Origin: Polyangium jinanense
GTDB taxonomy: Bacteria > Myxococcota > Polyangia > Polyangiales > Polyangiaceae
Reading direction: 5' to 3'
DNA length: 64,000 nucleotides
Assembly (NCBI RefSeq): GCF_028435365.1
Contig: NZ_JAGTJJ010000004.1
Span: forward strand, 248,001-312,000
In this document: positions 19,819-29,768 of the stretch, piece by piece
Position numbering within the stretch: the stretch's first letter is position 1
How the letters are laid out: every line of letters starts with the position of its first letter
Translations under genes and position numbers: made by a program
Notes under the pieces: model-generated
The model's input: the letters and a program-made list of their open reading frames with translations, nothing else
Databases searched by the model: none
What the model was told of the DNA's origin: nothing

Positions 19819-20322
19819 ATGGCTCTCAATGCGTATCTCCGTCTGAAGGGGCAGAAGCAGGGCGAGATCAAGGGCTCCGTGACCCAGAAGGGTCGCGAGA
19901 ACAGCATCATGGTCATCGCGGTCTCGCACGAGATCATGAGCCCGCGCGATCCGGCGAGCGGCCTGCCGACCGGCAAGCGCATGCACAAGCCCTTCATCGT
20001 GACGAAGGAGCTCGATAAGGCGTCGCCGCTGCTCTACAGCGCGCTCGTGAACAACGAGAACATCTCGGAGTGGGAGCTCAAGCACTACACGCCGCAGGTG
20101 AAGGCGCAGCAGGGCGTGGGCACCGAGGTGAACCACTACACGGTGCGCCTGATCAACGCGAACATCGCGTCGGTCAACTTCCGCATGCCGAACAACCGGA
20201 ACCCCGATCTCATGAAGTACGCCGAGTACGAGGAGATCGCGTTCACGTACCAGAAGATCATCTGGACGTGGACCGAGGGCGGCATCACGGCCGAGGACGA
20301 CTGGGAGACGCCCGCCGTCTGA
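19819..20322 (+). CDS. hcp: Hcp family type VI secretion tube protein
   Basis: 167 residues, ATG after a purine-rich GGAAGAGG. It starts MALNAYLRLKGQKQGEIKGS and carries the Hcp1 hallmarks: SHEIMSPRD, a TGKRMHKPF stretch, KHYTPQVKAQ-type mid region and a YQKIIWTW near the C-terminus. Hcp hexamers form the inner tube of the type VI secretion apparatus and are also secreted. No other T6SS gene is in the window, so this is an orphan hcp locus. The sigma-54 promoter upstream and a strong terminator downstream make it a single-gene unit. Confidence 0.9.
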   Translation: MALNAYLRLKGQKQGEIKGSVTQKGRENSIMVIAVSHEIMSPRDPASGLPTGKRMHKPFIVTKELDKASPLLYSALVNNENISEWELKHYTPQVKAQQGVGTEVNHYTVRLINANIASVNFRMPNNRNPDLMKYAEYEEIAFTYQKIIWTWTEGGITAEDDWETPAV

Positions 20323-20349
20323 TGTTGGGCTGACGCCCAGCAAAACCAA

Positions 20350-20373
20350 ACGGGCGGCCAAACGGCCGCCCGT
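20350..20373. terminator. Intrinsic terminator between hcp and the convergent lipoprotein gene
   Basis: Perfect 10-bp GC-rich stem (20350-20359 with 20364-20373), loop of 4, followed by TTTTCATTTT on the + strand. It lies between convergent genes and may serve both. Confidence 0.85.
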
Positions 20374-20386
20374 TTTCATTTTGTAC

Positions 20387-22480
20387 TCAGCCCCCGGTGC
20401 CCGGCAGCGTGGCCGCCGAGAGCCACTGGAAGCCGTCCAGAATCGCGAGCGAGTCGTACGACGAGTCGCCCACGTCCCAGAGCGCGATGCGGATCTCCAC
20501 GATTTGCCCGGGGATCACGTTGCCCGCGGTCGTCAGCCAGAACGTGCCGCCGCCGATCAGGCAATCACCGTCCGACTCGAATCCCGTGCCCATGAGCTGC
20601 GTCGAGCCGAGCGAGCACGAGGTCGCGCTGACGCTCGTGTCCCAGCAGAGCGGCGACGCGGCTTGCGAGTCGCAGACGGCGAAGAGGTCCGTGCCCTGCG
20701 CGATGTTGATGCCGATGGGCCATTTCTGGTTGCCCTTCGTGAACGTCATCAGGTTCTTGTCGACCGGGTTCGGCGTCGGAGAGGGCACGCCGCTCGGCGT
20801 GTCGACGAGCGCGATGAACTGATCGTTGTAGCTCGTGCAGACGAACTCCGGGTATTCGGCCGACAAGAAGTACGAGTTGAACGAGAATGCCCGCGCATTC
20901 GTGGGCGCCCGCAGCCGGAGCACGAGCATGACCGAGTCCTCGGCCTCCGGCGTGTTGCTCGCGTTGCAGCCCGGCGAGTCGGGCAGGCCGTTCGCGGGCT
21001 TGAGAGGCAGGTTTGGCGTGGCGAACCAATCCTTGACCGAGTATTGCCCGCCGCCCGAGATGAGCACGTTGCTCTCCGGGATGTGCGACGTCGACACGTT
21101 GAAGCCGCCCGGCGCGCCGCCGTTCGGTCCGGGGTTCGTCTGCGTCGCGTCCGAGGCAATCCCGCTCGAGAGCACGACGGCGCTCTTGCCCTCCAGCACG
21201 GCCGGCGTGATGCCGCCGAAGCTCTGCCGGATCGACGTCGCCTGCGGATCCCCGAGCGGCGAGCCGTCGGCACGCAAGAGCTCTGCGCTGATGAGGCCCC
21301 ACGTCCTCTCGGCCTTCGGGGCGTTCTCCGTGGTCACGCGACAGATGCCGAGCGCCTTGGCGTAATCGGTCGCGGCCGACGAGTTCGAGGCCAGCGCGTC
21401 GTCGCAGGAGACCGTGTCTTCCAGGTCGAAGAGGTCGGTCTTCGTGTTGCAGTTGTCGTCGATGCCGTTGCCCACGACCTCGATCGCGCCCGGGTTCACC
21501 TTCTCGGGCTCGGCGCCGCAGAGGCCGGGTTTGTCGCAGCAATCGCCCTCGCTCGCGAGCCAGCCGTCGTTGTCGCAGTCCGTCGTCGTGCTGTCGCAGG
21601 CCTGGCAGGTCCCGTCCACGCACGACGCGCCGGCCGCGCACTTGTTGCCGCACGTCCCGCAGTTCGACGCGTCCGTCGTCGGCGAGACGCAGAGCTGCCC
21701 GCACAAGAGGAACGGCGCATTGCATTCGCCGATGCTCACGCACATGCCGCCCGCGCAGAGCTGCCCCGAGGGACAGGCATTCCCGCACGCCCCACAATGC
21801 GCCGGGTCCGTGTCGAGGTCCACGCAGCTCGATCCGCACAGGGCCGAGCCGCCGAGGCACGTCACCGAGCAGAGCCCCATCGAGCAGACCTGGCCCGCGG
21901 GGCACGCTGTCCCGCACGCGCCGCAATTCGCCGGATCCGTGTCGAGGTCCACGCAGGACCCATTGCAGGCCGTCGCGCCCACGCACGTCGTCCCGCATTG
22001 CCCCGCCGAACAGACCTGGCCCTGCGGGCACGAGGTGCCGCACGCGCCGCAGTTGTTCGGGTCGTTCTGGAGGTCCACGCACGTGTCATTGCATTGGGTC
22101 GTCCCGCCGAGACAGGTGATCCCGCACTGGCCCACCGAGCAGACCTCGCCGGCCGCGCAGGCATTTCCGCAGGCGCCGCAGTTCTTCGGGTCGAACGTGA
22201 GGACCGTGCAGGCGTCTCCGCAGAGCGTCGTGCCGGGCCCGCAGGCCGAGCCGCCGCCTTGCCCTGCGCCGCCCATTCCTGCGCCACCGTGCCCCGACCC
22301 GCCCTGCCCCGCGGTGCCGCCCTGCCCGCCGTCGCCGCTGCCCCCCTCGCCGCCGGGGGACATGTCCGAGCCGCTGCTGGTCGCACACCCGGCCCACGCG
22401 CCGGCCGATCCCGCGGCGAGCAGCGCCACGAGCGTCGCGTTCTTGAATACGAGGTTGGATTTGTTGGAATTTTTCGCCAT
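20387..22480 (-). CDS. Large Cys-repeat lipoprotein with MopE-like motif and choice-of-anchor-L-like domain
   Basis: 697 residues. Lipobox GAWAGC (Cys32), Gly-rich linker (38-77), then five repeats of about 37 residues with spaced cysteines (C-x-D/NLxxDPxNCGACGxxCxxGQVCSxGxC, residues ~80-265) and a shorter sixth unit. A MopE-type metal-binding motif follows (NPGAIEVVGNGIDDNCN). The C-terminal ~300 residues, with FNSYFLSAEYPEFVC and NDQFIALVD, resemble the choice-of-anchor L domain. Probably an outer-surface protein that binds metal. Transcribed toward hcp and divergent from the glycosyltransferase gene. Confidence 0.85.
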   Translation of the reverse strand: MAKNSNKSNLVFKNATLVALLAAGSAGAWAGCATSSGSDMSPGGEGGSGDGGQGGTAGQGGSGHGGAGMGGAGQGGGSACGPGTTLCGDACTVLTFDPKNCGACGNACAAGEVCSVGQCGITCLGGTTQCNDTCVDLQNDPNNCGACGTSCPQGQVCSAGQCGTTCVGATACNGSCVDLDTDPANCGACGTACPAGQVCSMGLCSVTCLGGSALCGSSCVDLDTDPAHCGACGNACPSGQLCAGGMCVSIGECNAPFLLCGQLCVSPTTDASNCGTCGNKCAAGASCVDGTCQACDSTTTDCDNDGWLASEGDCCDKPGLCGAEPEKVNPGAIEVVGNGIDDNCNTKTDLFDLEDTVSCDDALASNSSAATDYAKALGICRVTTENAPKAERTWGLISAELLRADGSPLGDPQATSIRQSFGGITPAVLEGKSAVVLSSGIASDATQTNPGPNGGAPGGFNVSTSHIPESNVLISGGGQYSVKDWFATPNLPLKPANGLPDSPGCNASNTPEAEDSVMLVLRLRAPTNARAFSFNSYFLSAEYPEFVCTSYNDQFIALVDTPSGVPSPTPNPVDKNLMTFTKGNQKWPIGINIAQGTDLFAVCDSQAASPLCWDTSVSATSCSLGSTQLMGTGFESDGDCLIGGGTFWLTTAGNVIPGQIVEIRIALWDVGDSSYDSLAILDGFQWLSAATLPGTGG

Positions 22481-22612
22481 ACCAGGGTCCCCTGTTTGGA
22501 AGGGACGACCTCCTTACCAGAGTTTCCTTCCGGCGAGCGTCTCTTGTCGGCGCGGGGCACGTTTCCGCGTGCGGGTTGAAATCGTCGCTCTGTTTCGCTA
22601 AGGCGTCGCCTC

Positions 22613-23341
22613 GTGTTCTCTGGTGCGCGCATCGCCGTGGTGATCCCGGCTTTCCGGGAAGAAGATCGAATTGCCGATACGGTGCGGTCCGTGCCTTCGT
22701 TCGTGGACCATGTCGTGGTCGTGGACGACGCGAGCGACGACGCCACGTCGGCCGCGGCGCGCGCCGCGGGGGACGGGCGCCTCGTGCTCGTGCGACACCC
22801 GGAAAACCGCGGCGTCGGCGCGGCCATCCTGACCGGGTATCGCGAGGCGCGGGCGCTCGGGGCCGACGTCGCGGCCGTGATGGCGGGCGACGGGCAGATG
22901 GATCCGCTCGATCTGCCTGCTGTCGTCGGCCCGGTCGCGCGGGGCGAGGCCGATTACGTCAAAGGCGACCGCTTGCGCCACCCCTCGGTCTGGACAGACA
23001 TGCCCCTCCACCGGCTCCTCGGCACCTCGGCGCTCGCGTGGATGACGCGACACGCGGCGGGGTTACCGTCGCTATCGGATAGCCAGTGTGGTTACACCGC
23101 GATCGGCGCGGCGGCGATGGATTGTTTGCTCCGCGAAGGGATGTGGGCGCGGTACGGATATCCGAACGACCTGCTCGGCACGCTCGTACGTCATGGGCAT
23201 CGCGTTCACGAAGTCGCGGTGAAACCCGTGTACCGCGGCGAGGCGAGCGGGCTAAGGCCGTGGCACATTTTTACGATTGGTTACGTGGTGGGGCGCGTCG
23301 CATATCGAAATATCATGAGAGCCAGGCCGCGAGACGCCTAG
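22613..23341 (+). CDS. Family 2 glycosyltransferase (dolichol-phosphate mannosyltransferase-like)
   Basis: 242 residues, GTG start. GT-A nucleotide-sugar fold signatures: VVIPAFREEDRI at the N-terminus, DDASDD, MAGDGQMDP (DxD-type metal site) and the QCGYTAI acceptor motif characteristic of polyprenyl-phosphate glycosyltransferases. No C-terminal membrane pair is present, so it is the short, soluble DPM1-like type. A promoter-like TTGAAA-N17-TAAGGC ends 8 bases before the GTG. It may charge a lipid carrier for surface glycans; the sugar is unknown. Confidence 0.88.
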   Translation: MFSGARIAVVIPAFREEDRIADTVRSVPSFVDHVVVVDDASDDATSAAARAAGDGRLVLVRHPENRGVGAAILTGYREARALGADVAAVMAGDGQMDPLDLPAVVGPVARGEADYVKGDRLRHPSVWTDMPLHRLLGTSALAWMTRHAAGLPSLSDSQCGYTAIGAAAMDCLLREGMWARYGYPNDLLGTLVRHGHRVHEVAVKPVYRGEASGLRPWHIFTIGYVVGRVAYRNIMRARPRDA

Positions 23342-23401
23342 CTTCCGGAGCTACCGTCCTGGTAAGGTAATTTGTCTGTTTCCGGGATGGAGGGCTTTAC
23401 C

Positions 23402-24322
23402 ATGAATCGCTGTATTGGCTTGCTGCTCGTCGCAGCGCCGCTCGTCCTCGCCGCTTGCGGTGACGCGGAAAATGGCGCGGTCTCCGATCCGGATGTCTTC
23501 CGGCTCGATCTGGGGACGTTCACCGCCCCCGCGGGGGAGTCGTTCCTCTGCTCCTACACCGATACCATCACGACGCGGGAGATCAGCGTCATCTCGGCCG
23601 AGGGCATCCAGGGCCCCGGGGGTCATCACCTGACCATGTATTACGTCGACAACAAACGGCCCGTCGGGAGCGTGCCGTGCTCGGGGACCACGGAGATGCT
23701 GGATTGGCACTTCGTCGTCGGCGCGGGCGGAGAGGGCATGGGAGAGGGTGGCCTCGTGGACCTTGCCGAGGGGCTGGCCATCAAAATCCCCGCTGGCAAG
23801 CAGCTCATGGTCCAGGCGCATTACATCAATGCCTCGGGAGCCGATCAAGAGGTCCACGACTGGATGGATATTCGCACCACGGATCCCTCGCGCGTGAAGG
23901 CCTACGCGGGTGATTTCGTCGTCCTCGACGATACGTTCGAGATCCCGGCGCACGCGAGCAAGGAGAGCACGAGCATCTGCGAGATCACGGAGGATACGCA
24001 GCTCAGCATGCTGCTCGGGCACATGCACGAGACCGGCACGCATTACAAGCTCGAGACGCTGGACGAGAACGGGAGCCCGCTGAAAACCCTCATCGACAAC
24101 GCGTGGCAGCCGTCGTACGCATCCCACCCGCCCGTGTCGACCTTTACGATGGAGGAGCCGCTCGTGATCCCCGCGGGCACCCGGCTCCGACAAACCTGCT
24201 CCTGGGACAACACCTCCTCGACGCCGATGCTCTTCCCGACGGAGATGTGCATCGCGTTCGGCTACTATTTCCCCGGGGAATCGCGGCGCATGTGCGAACG
24301 CGTCGACGAGGCGGCTCCTTGA
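23402..24322 (+). CDS. Lipoprotein resembling copper type II (PHM-like) monooxygenase
   Basis: 306 residues, ATG 7 bases after GGAGGG. Lipobox VLAAC (Cys19). The metal ligands of peptidylglycine-hydroxylating monooxygenase-type enzymes appear in the expected order: adjacent His pair (H75, H76), H140, HMH (H207, H209) and an EMC methionine (M282). A TCSWDN segment before the Met matches the same segment in the cytochrome-fused protein encoded at 60412-61719. It lacks the heme domain of that paralogue. Two-copper oxygenase chemistry is inferred from ligands only. The next gene begins in its stop (TTGA). Confidence 0.75.
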   Translation: MNRCIGLLLVAAPLVLAACGDAENGAVSDPDVFRLDLGTFTAPAGESFLCSYTDTITTREISVISAEGIQGPGGHHLTMYYVDNKRPVGSVPCSGTTEMLDWHFVVGAGGEGMGEGGLVDLAEGLAIKIPAGKQLMVQAHYINASGADQEVHDWMDIRTTDPSRVKAYAGDFVVLDDTFEIPAHASKESTSICEITEDTQLSMLLGHMHETGTHYKLETLDENGSPLKTLIDNAWQPSYASHPPVSTFTMEEPLVIPAGTRLRQTCSWDNTSSTPMLFPTEMCIAFGYYFPGESRRMCERVDEAAP

Positions 24323-24798
24323 ACCTCCGATCCCTCGCGGCGCCCTCCCTGATCGCGGTGCTACTCGCCGTCGCTTGCTCCTCGGAGACGAACGGAGGCA
24401 GCGCGGCGAGCTCGAGCAGCAGCGGCAGCGGCGGCCAAGGCGGCGATCCCACCCCCGACGACTCCTGCGTGAGGCCCGGGGACAAGGGCAATAGCAAAGG
24501 CGTGGGGGAGTATTGCACTCCCTTCGGAGGCCAGTGTACCGGACAACCGTACGCGGCCCTCTGCCTCGCCGACGTAGGCCAAGATCAGTGGATGTGCACG
24601 CGCATCGGCTGCGACGAGACGACCGACTGCGGCGAGGGCGCCGGCTGCTTGCTCGTCGAGAGCCAAGGCTCGGCATGCGTCCCCTGCCGCTGTGACGATC
24701 GGGGTGTCGGCTGCACGGACGCTGGCACGGGCGGAAGCGGCGGCACGGGCGGAAGCGGCGGCGCGGGCGGAAGCGGCGGCGCGGACGCCGGTCCTTGA
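24319..24798 (+). CDS. Small Cys-rich lipoprotein
   Basis: 159 residues, TTG start overlapping the previous stop by four bases (TTGA), which yields a clean lipoprotein signal with lipobox LLAVAC (Cys20). A Ser/Gly linker follows, then a domain with ten cysteines (residues ~48-135) and a terminal GGSGG-type repeat. No named family was recognised. The tight coupling suggests it works with the PHM-like lipoprotein, perhaps in the same outer-membrane assembly. Confidence 0.75.
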   Translation: MNLRSLAAPSLIAVLLAVACSSETNGGSAASSSSSGSGGQGGDPTPDDSCVRPGDKGNSKGVGEYCTPFGGQCTGQPYAALCLADVGQDQWMCTRIGCDETTDCGEGAGCLLVESQGSACVPCRCDDRGVGCTDAGTGGSGGTGGSGGAGGSGGADAGP

Positions 24799-24904
24799 TC
24801 CGATTCTCCTGCCCAAACGCGGACAACCGGAACCTCCGGACAACCATCCAACCCCCCGAAGCCCGTCGCCGAGGCCAAAGGGGCGCCGTGTGCCCAACAA
24901 TGGG

Positions 24905-24934
24905 CTGACGCACGGGCCCTTCCGCGGCTAGCGT
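24905..24934 (+). promoter_or_regulatory. Promoter CTGACG-N18-TAGCGT before glmM
   Basis: -35 CTGACG (24905-24910), 18-base spacer, -10 TAGCGT (24929-24934), six bases to the GTG at 24941; no Shine-Dalgarno. Leaderless geometry. Confidence 0.5.
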
Positions 24935-24940
24935 GGCGGC

Positions 24941-26368
<1,428 letters not shown>

Positions 26369-26377
26369 ATTCCGCGC

Positions 26378-27628
26378 GTGCTCCTCCTGCTCGACGTGAT
26401 GACGCGCGCCGCGCGCCTCTTCTTGCTCGCGCTCGCGCCGCCGCTCTTGTCGCCCGAGCCCTCCCCTCCCGGAAACCCGATCGTCGCGGCCATCCTGGCC
26501 GTGCTTCTGCTCGGAGCCGTTCTCTACGGCGCCGTACGACTTCGCGCGTGGGGCGCACGAGAGCGTGGGTTCGCGTGGAGCGCGTCGCTCGCGTGGGTCG
26601 CGGTCGCGGCCGCGCTCGGCGCCGCGCTCTACTTCCGCGAGGGCCGCGCACCGCTCGGCCAGGGCGTCGTGTTCGTCGCGGTCCCGGCCTGGGCCTCGAT
26701 CACGCTCGCGGCGTCGACGCTCGCGGCAAAGATGTTCCCTCGCGCCCGCCATGCGCGGCGCTTCGCGGCGCTCGCCGTGCTCACGGCGTCTGCGCTCGTC
26801 TTCGCGTCCGCGTCGTCGTGGCTCGCCTCCCCCACGCAGATGTGGTGGGAAGCTCTGCGCCGCGACGGCGAGCACCCTCGCGCGATCGGTGAGCTCACGC
26901 GAAAGCCACTCGGATCACGGGATTTTCTCGCCGCGCGCGCCCTCGCGGACGAGTGCTTGCGGCTGCATCCCGGGAGCTGCCGCTGCCAGGGCGAACGCGC
27001 CGAGATCGCCATCCGCGCGCGCGACTTCGTGCAGGCCCTCGAGCTCGCGCGCGCCGCGCACGAAACGTGCCCCGGGGATGGCGCTCTGCGCGCGCTCCAC
27101 GCCGAGGCGCTCGGCTTGAGCGGTCAGGCGATGCGGGCCGAGGAGGAGGCCCGTCGCGCGCTCGCCCTGGGCGGTTCCGAGGCGCGACTCAGGTACGCGC
27201 TCGCCCTCGCGCTCGCGGGCCAGGGCAAGGACACGGAGGCCATGCGTGAGGCCAAGCGGGCCGTCGAGCTCGGGGCCGGCCGGAGCGCCGCGCTCTTCGT
27301 CGGCTCCTCCGCGCTCGTGAAGGGCGATCTGGACGAGGCTGCCCGTGTGCTCGGCCCGCTCGTCGTGGCCGATCCGGGCGACGCCGAGGCGCAGTACGAC
27401 CTCGGGCTCGTGGCCGATCGCCGCGGCGACTACAACGCCGCACGCTCGGCCTACCTCGCGGCTCTGCGAGCAGACCCCTCGTTCGCGGACGCGCGCTACA
27501 ACCTCGCGCTCCTCACGTTCCGCCGCGGCGTCGTCGACGAGGCGAAGCACCACGCGCAGAAGCTCCGCGAGGCGCACCCGAACGACCCGCGCAGCGCCGA
27601 GCTCGCCCGGTCGTTGGGCCTCCAATAG
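26378..27628 (+). CDS. Membrane-anchored TPR protein
   Basis: 416 residues, GTG start. Four hydrophobic helices in the first ~150 residues (about 7-24, 34-53, 66-84, 96-115, the next near 128-147) followed by a TPR domain from about residue 175 to the end, with typical units such as GDYNAARSAYLAALRADPSFADARYNLAL. Topology suggests the TPR part faces one side as a docking platform. No enzymatic motif. It ends 7 bases before the convergent GT39 gene. Partner unknown. Confidence 0.8.
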   Translation: MLLLLDVMTRAARLFLLALAPPLLSPEPSPPGNPIVAAILAVLLLGAVLYGAVRLRAWGARERGFAWSASLAWVAVAAALGAALYFREGRAPLGQGVVFVAVPAWASITLAASTLAAKMFPRARHARRFAALAVLTASALVFASASSWLASPTQMWWEALRRDGEHPRAIGELTRKPLGSRDFLAARALADECLRLHPGSCRCQGERAEIAIRARDFVQALELARAAHETCPGDGALRALHAEALGLSGQAMRAEEEARRALALGGSEARLRYALALALAGQGKDTEAMREAKRAVELGAGRSAALFVGSSALVKGDLDEAARVLGPLVVADPGDAEAQYDLGLVADRRGDYNAARSAYLAALRADPSFADARYNLALLTFRRGVVDEAKHHAQKLREAHPNDPRSAELARSLGLQ

Positions 27629-27635
27629 TGGGAGC

Positions 27636-29768
27636 TCAAGGATTCTTGGCCAGGCGCGCGCGCACGGCCTCGGCCGTCTTCGTGTCACCGATGCCCTCGG
27701 CCATGCCGAGCATCTTCGTCCAGAGCGGCCGCGCCTCGGCGGGCCTGCCGGCCTGATCGAGCGCCGTCGCGAGCTGAAATGTCGCGCCGTAGTGATCTGG
27801 ATGGTGCGCGAGCACGGCGCGGAAATGCGCTGCCGCGGCTTCGGGGTTTTTCCTGTTGTAGAGCGCGTCGAGTCCGAGCTGCATCGAGGCCGTCGGATCG
27901 GCGAGCGCCAAACCGTTCTGCCGCTCGTCGATCGCGGCCATCCGCGCGCGGGCGTGCTCGGCCGTCTGCGTGTCGCCGATCCCGTCGGCCATCGTCGCCA
28001 TCTTCTCCCAGAGCGGCCGTGCCCCGCGCGGATCGCCGGCCTGTTCGAGCGCCGTTGCGAGCTGGTACGTCGCCCCGTAATGATCGGGATTTTCCGCGAG
28101 CACCTCGCGGAACCGCGCCGCCGCGAGGACGGGATCGCTTCGCGTGTAGAGCGCATCGAGCCCGAGCGTCATCGGATCCGCCGGCGCGTTGGGGCTCCGC
28201 GGGGGCGCGGCGCGCGGGTTCAGCGCCGCGCCCGGAAGGCCCACACCGCCCGGTTTTCCGGCCGGAATCGGGCTCGAAGCCTTCCAGGCGATGACGATCG
28301 AAAGGAAGGCGACCACGATGGCGCCGAGCCAGAAGGCCACGACGCCCGAGCCGCCGGCCGGTTTCAGCGCGCGCGCGGCAGGCTTTTCGGCGGTCTTCTC
28401 GGCGGCCTCTTCGTCCGTGGTTTCTTCGTTGGTTGGGGTTTCCGACACGGCGACTTTCCTCCGGATGACGAGCCCCACGAGCAGGACACCGAGCGCCGCG
28501 AAAAAGACGAACGGGAAAGCGCTCGAGCCCGCGCGCGCGGCGGGACCGGGCAGGGCGCCGAGCGCGCGGAGGACGTCGTACGTGGTGGGATCATAGGTGC
28601 GAAAGGTGATGAACGTCTCGTGGAACAGGGCGAGCTCGAACACGGCCGACGGGAGCAGCAAGGCCGCGGCGAACCCGGCCCCGCGCGCGCGCCCGGCCCA
28701 GGGGAACGAGACGATCGCCCACGCGGCGAGCAGGCGGAGGATCGGGTCGAGCACCACGAGAAACCGCAGGTTCTTGGGCAGGCCCACGAACGCGGCGAGG
28801 GAGACGAGCAGGAAGCACGCGAGCCAGAGCGCGCCGCGGTTTTCGCGCGGACGCTCGGCCAGACGCGCGAGCGCGACGATCCCGAGGATGCAAACGATCG
28901 GCGCGAGCACGAAGAGATCGAAGAGGGGCCGGTGCGGCGGGCCGCTCTGGTACTGGATGCCGTAGTCGTCGAGGAACGAGGCGCGCGCGAGGCGGACGAG
29001 CTCGAAGAAGGCCGAAGCGTCGCGGCCGAGGAGCAGGAAGCCCACGAAGAAGAGGGCCGGCGGGACCAGGAAGAGCAGTACGTCCGCGGGGCGCAGGCGC
29101 GAGCGGAGGGCGAGGACGGTCGCCGCCGCGAGAGCTGCATACGGAAAGACGAACGCTTCCTTCACGGCAAACGCGAGCGTCGCGAGGCCGGCAAACAAGG
29201 CCATCGGTCGCCATCGCGCGCGCAGCGATTCGCGTTTGTCCTGAGCGAGCCGAACGAGGGCCCACGACGCGGCCAGAAAGACCGCGCAGTACACCTCGTC
29301 CTGGAGCGCGCGCCGGGAAAGCGCGAGCTGGAGCGGCGACGTCACCGTGAGCGCAGCCGCGACGAGCCCGGCCCGCGGTCCCACGAGACGCGCGCCGAGC
29401 AGGTACGTGAAGACGATCGACACGATGCCCGCGATCGTCGAGAGCCACGCGAGCGTGCGGCCGTCGCACGGCGCGTCCACGGCGCACGCGAGCGTGGTTA
29501 GCACGAAGTAGCCCCACCGCAGTGGCGTGGGAGACGCCGCGAGATCCGCGCGTTCGAGGTGCGCCGCCACGAGCCGCGGGTACGCGGACAAACCCTCGCG
29601 CTCGAGGAACTGCGCCGCCGACACGTAGTACGCCTCGTCCGCGGGCGCATACGATGCGACGTCGTTCCACCCGATCCGGAGCGCCGCACCGAGCCCCACG
29701 ATCCCGAAGAGGACCGCGTATGTCCGGACGAACTTCACGAGCGTCGCGCCCCGCGACAGCGCGGTCAT
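27636..29768 (-). CDS. GT39/ArnT-like membrane glycosyltransferase with C-terminal TPR units
   Basis: 710 residues, ATG overlapping the upstream gene stop (ATGA, 29765-29768). About ten membrane helices; the first periplasmic loop carries the acidic motif PADEAYY typical of PMT/ArnT-type transferases that use polyprenyl-phosphate sugars. After the last of these helices comes a charged linker, another helix (about 525-545) and two nearly identical ~75-residue TPR-like units (DHYGATYQLATALEQAG and DHYGATFQLATALDQAG). The fusion of a lipid-linked sugar transferase to TPRs is unusual and suggests docking to a partner. Probably in operon with the TPR lipoprotein. Confidence 0.85.
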   Translation of the reverse strand: MTALSRGATLVKFVRTYAVLFGIVGLGAALRIGWNDVASYAPADEAYYVSAAQFLEREGLSAYPRLVAAHLERADLAASPTPLRWGYFVLTTLACAVDAPCDGRTLAWLSTIAGIVSIVFTYLLGARLVGPRAGLVAAALTVTSPLQLALSRRALQDEVYCAVFLAASWALVRLAQDKRESLRARWRPMALFAGLATLAFAVKEAFVFPYAALAAATVLALRSRLRPADVLLFLVPPALFFVGFLLLGRDASAFFELVRLARASFLDDYGIQYQSGPPHRPLFDLFVLAPIVCILGIVALARLAERPRENRGALWLACFLLVSLAAFVGLPKNLRFLVVLDPILRLLAAWAIVSFPWAGRARGAGFAAALLLPSAVFELALFHETFITFRTYDPTTYDVLRALGALPGPAARAGSSAFPFVFFAALGVLLVGLVIRRKVAVSETPTNEETTDEEAAEKTAEKPAARALKPAGGSGVVAFWLGAIVVAFLSIVIAWKASSPIPAGKPGGVGLPGAALNPRAAPPRSPNAPADPMTLGLDALYTRSDPVLAAARFREVLAENPDHYGATYQLATALEQAGDPRGARPLWEKMATMADGIGDTQTAEHARARMAAIDERQNGLALADPTASMQLGLDALYNRKNPEAAAAHFRAVLAHHPDHYGATFQLATALDQAGRPAEARPLWTKMLGMAEGIGDTKTAEAVRARLAKNP

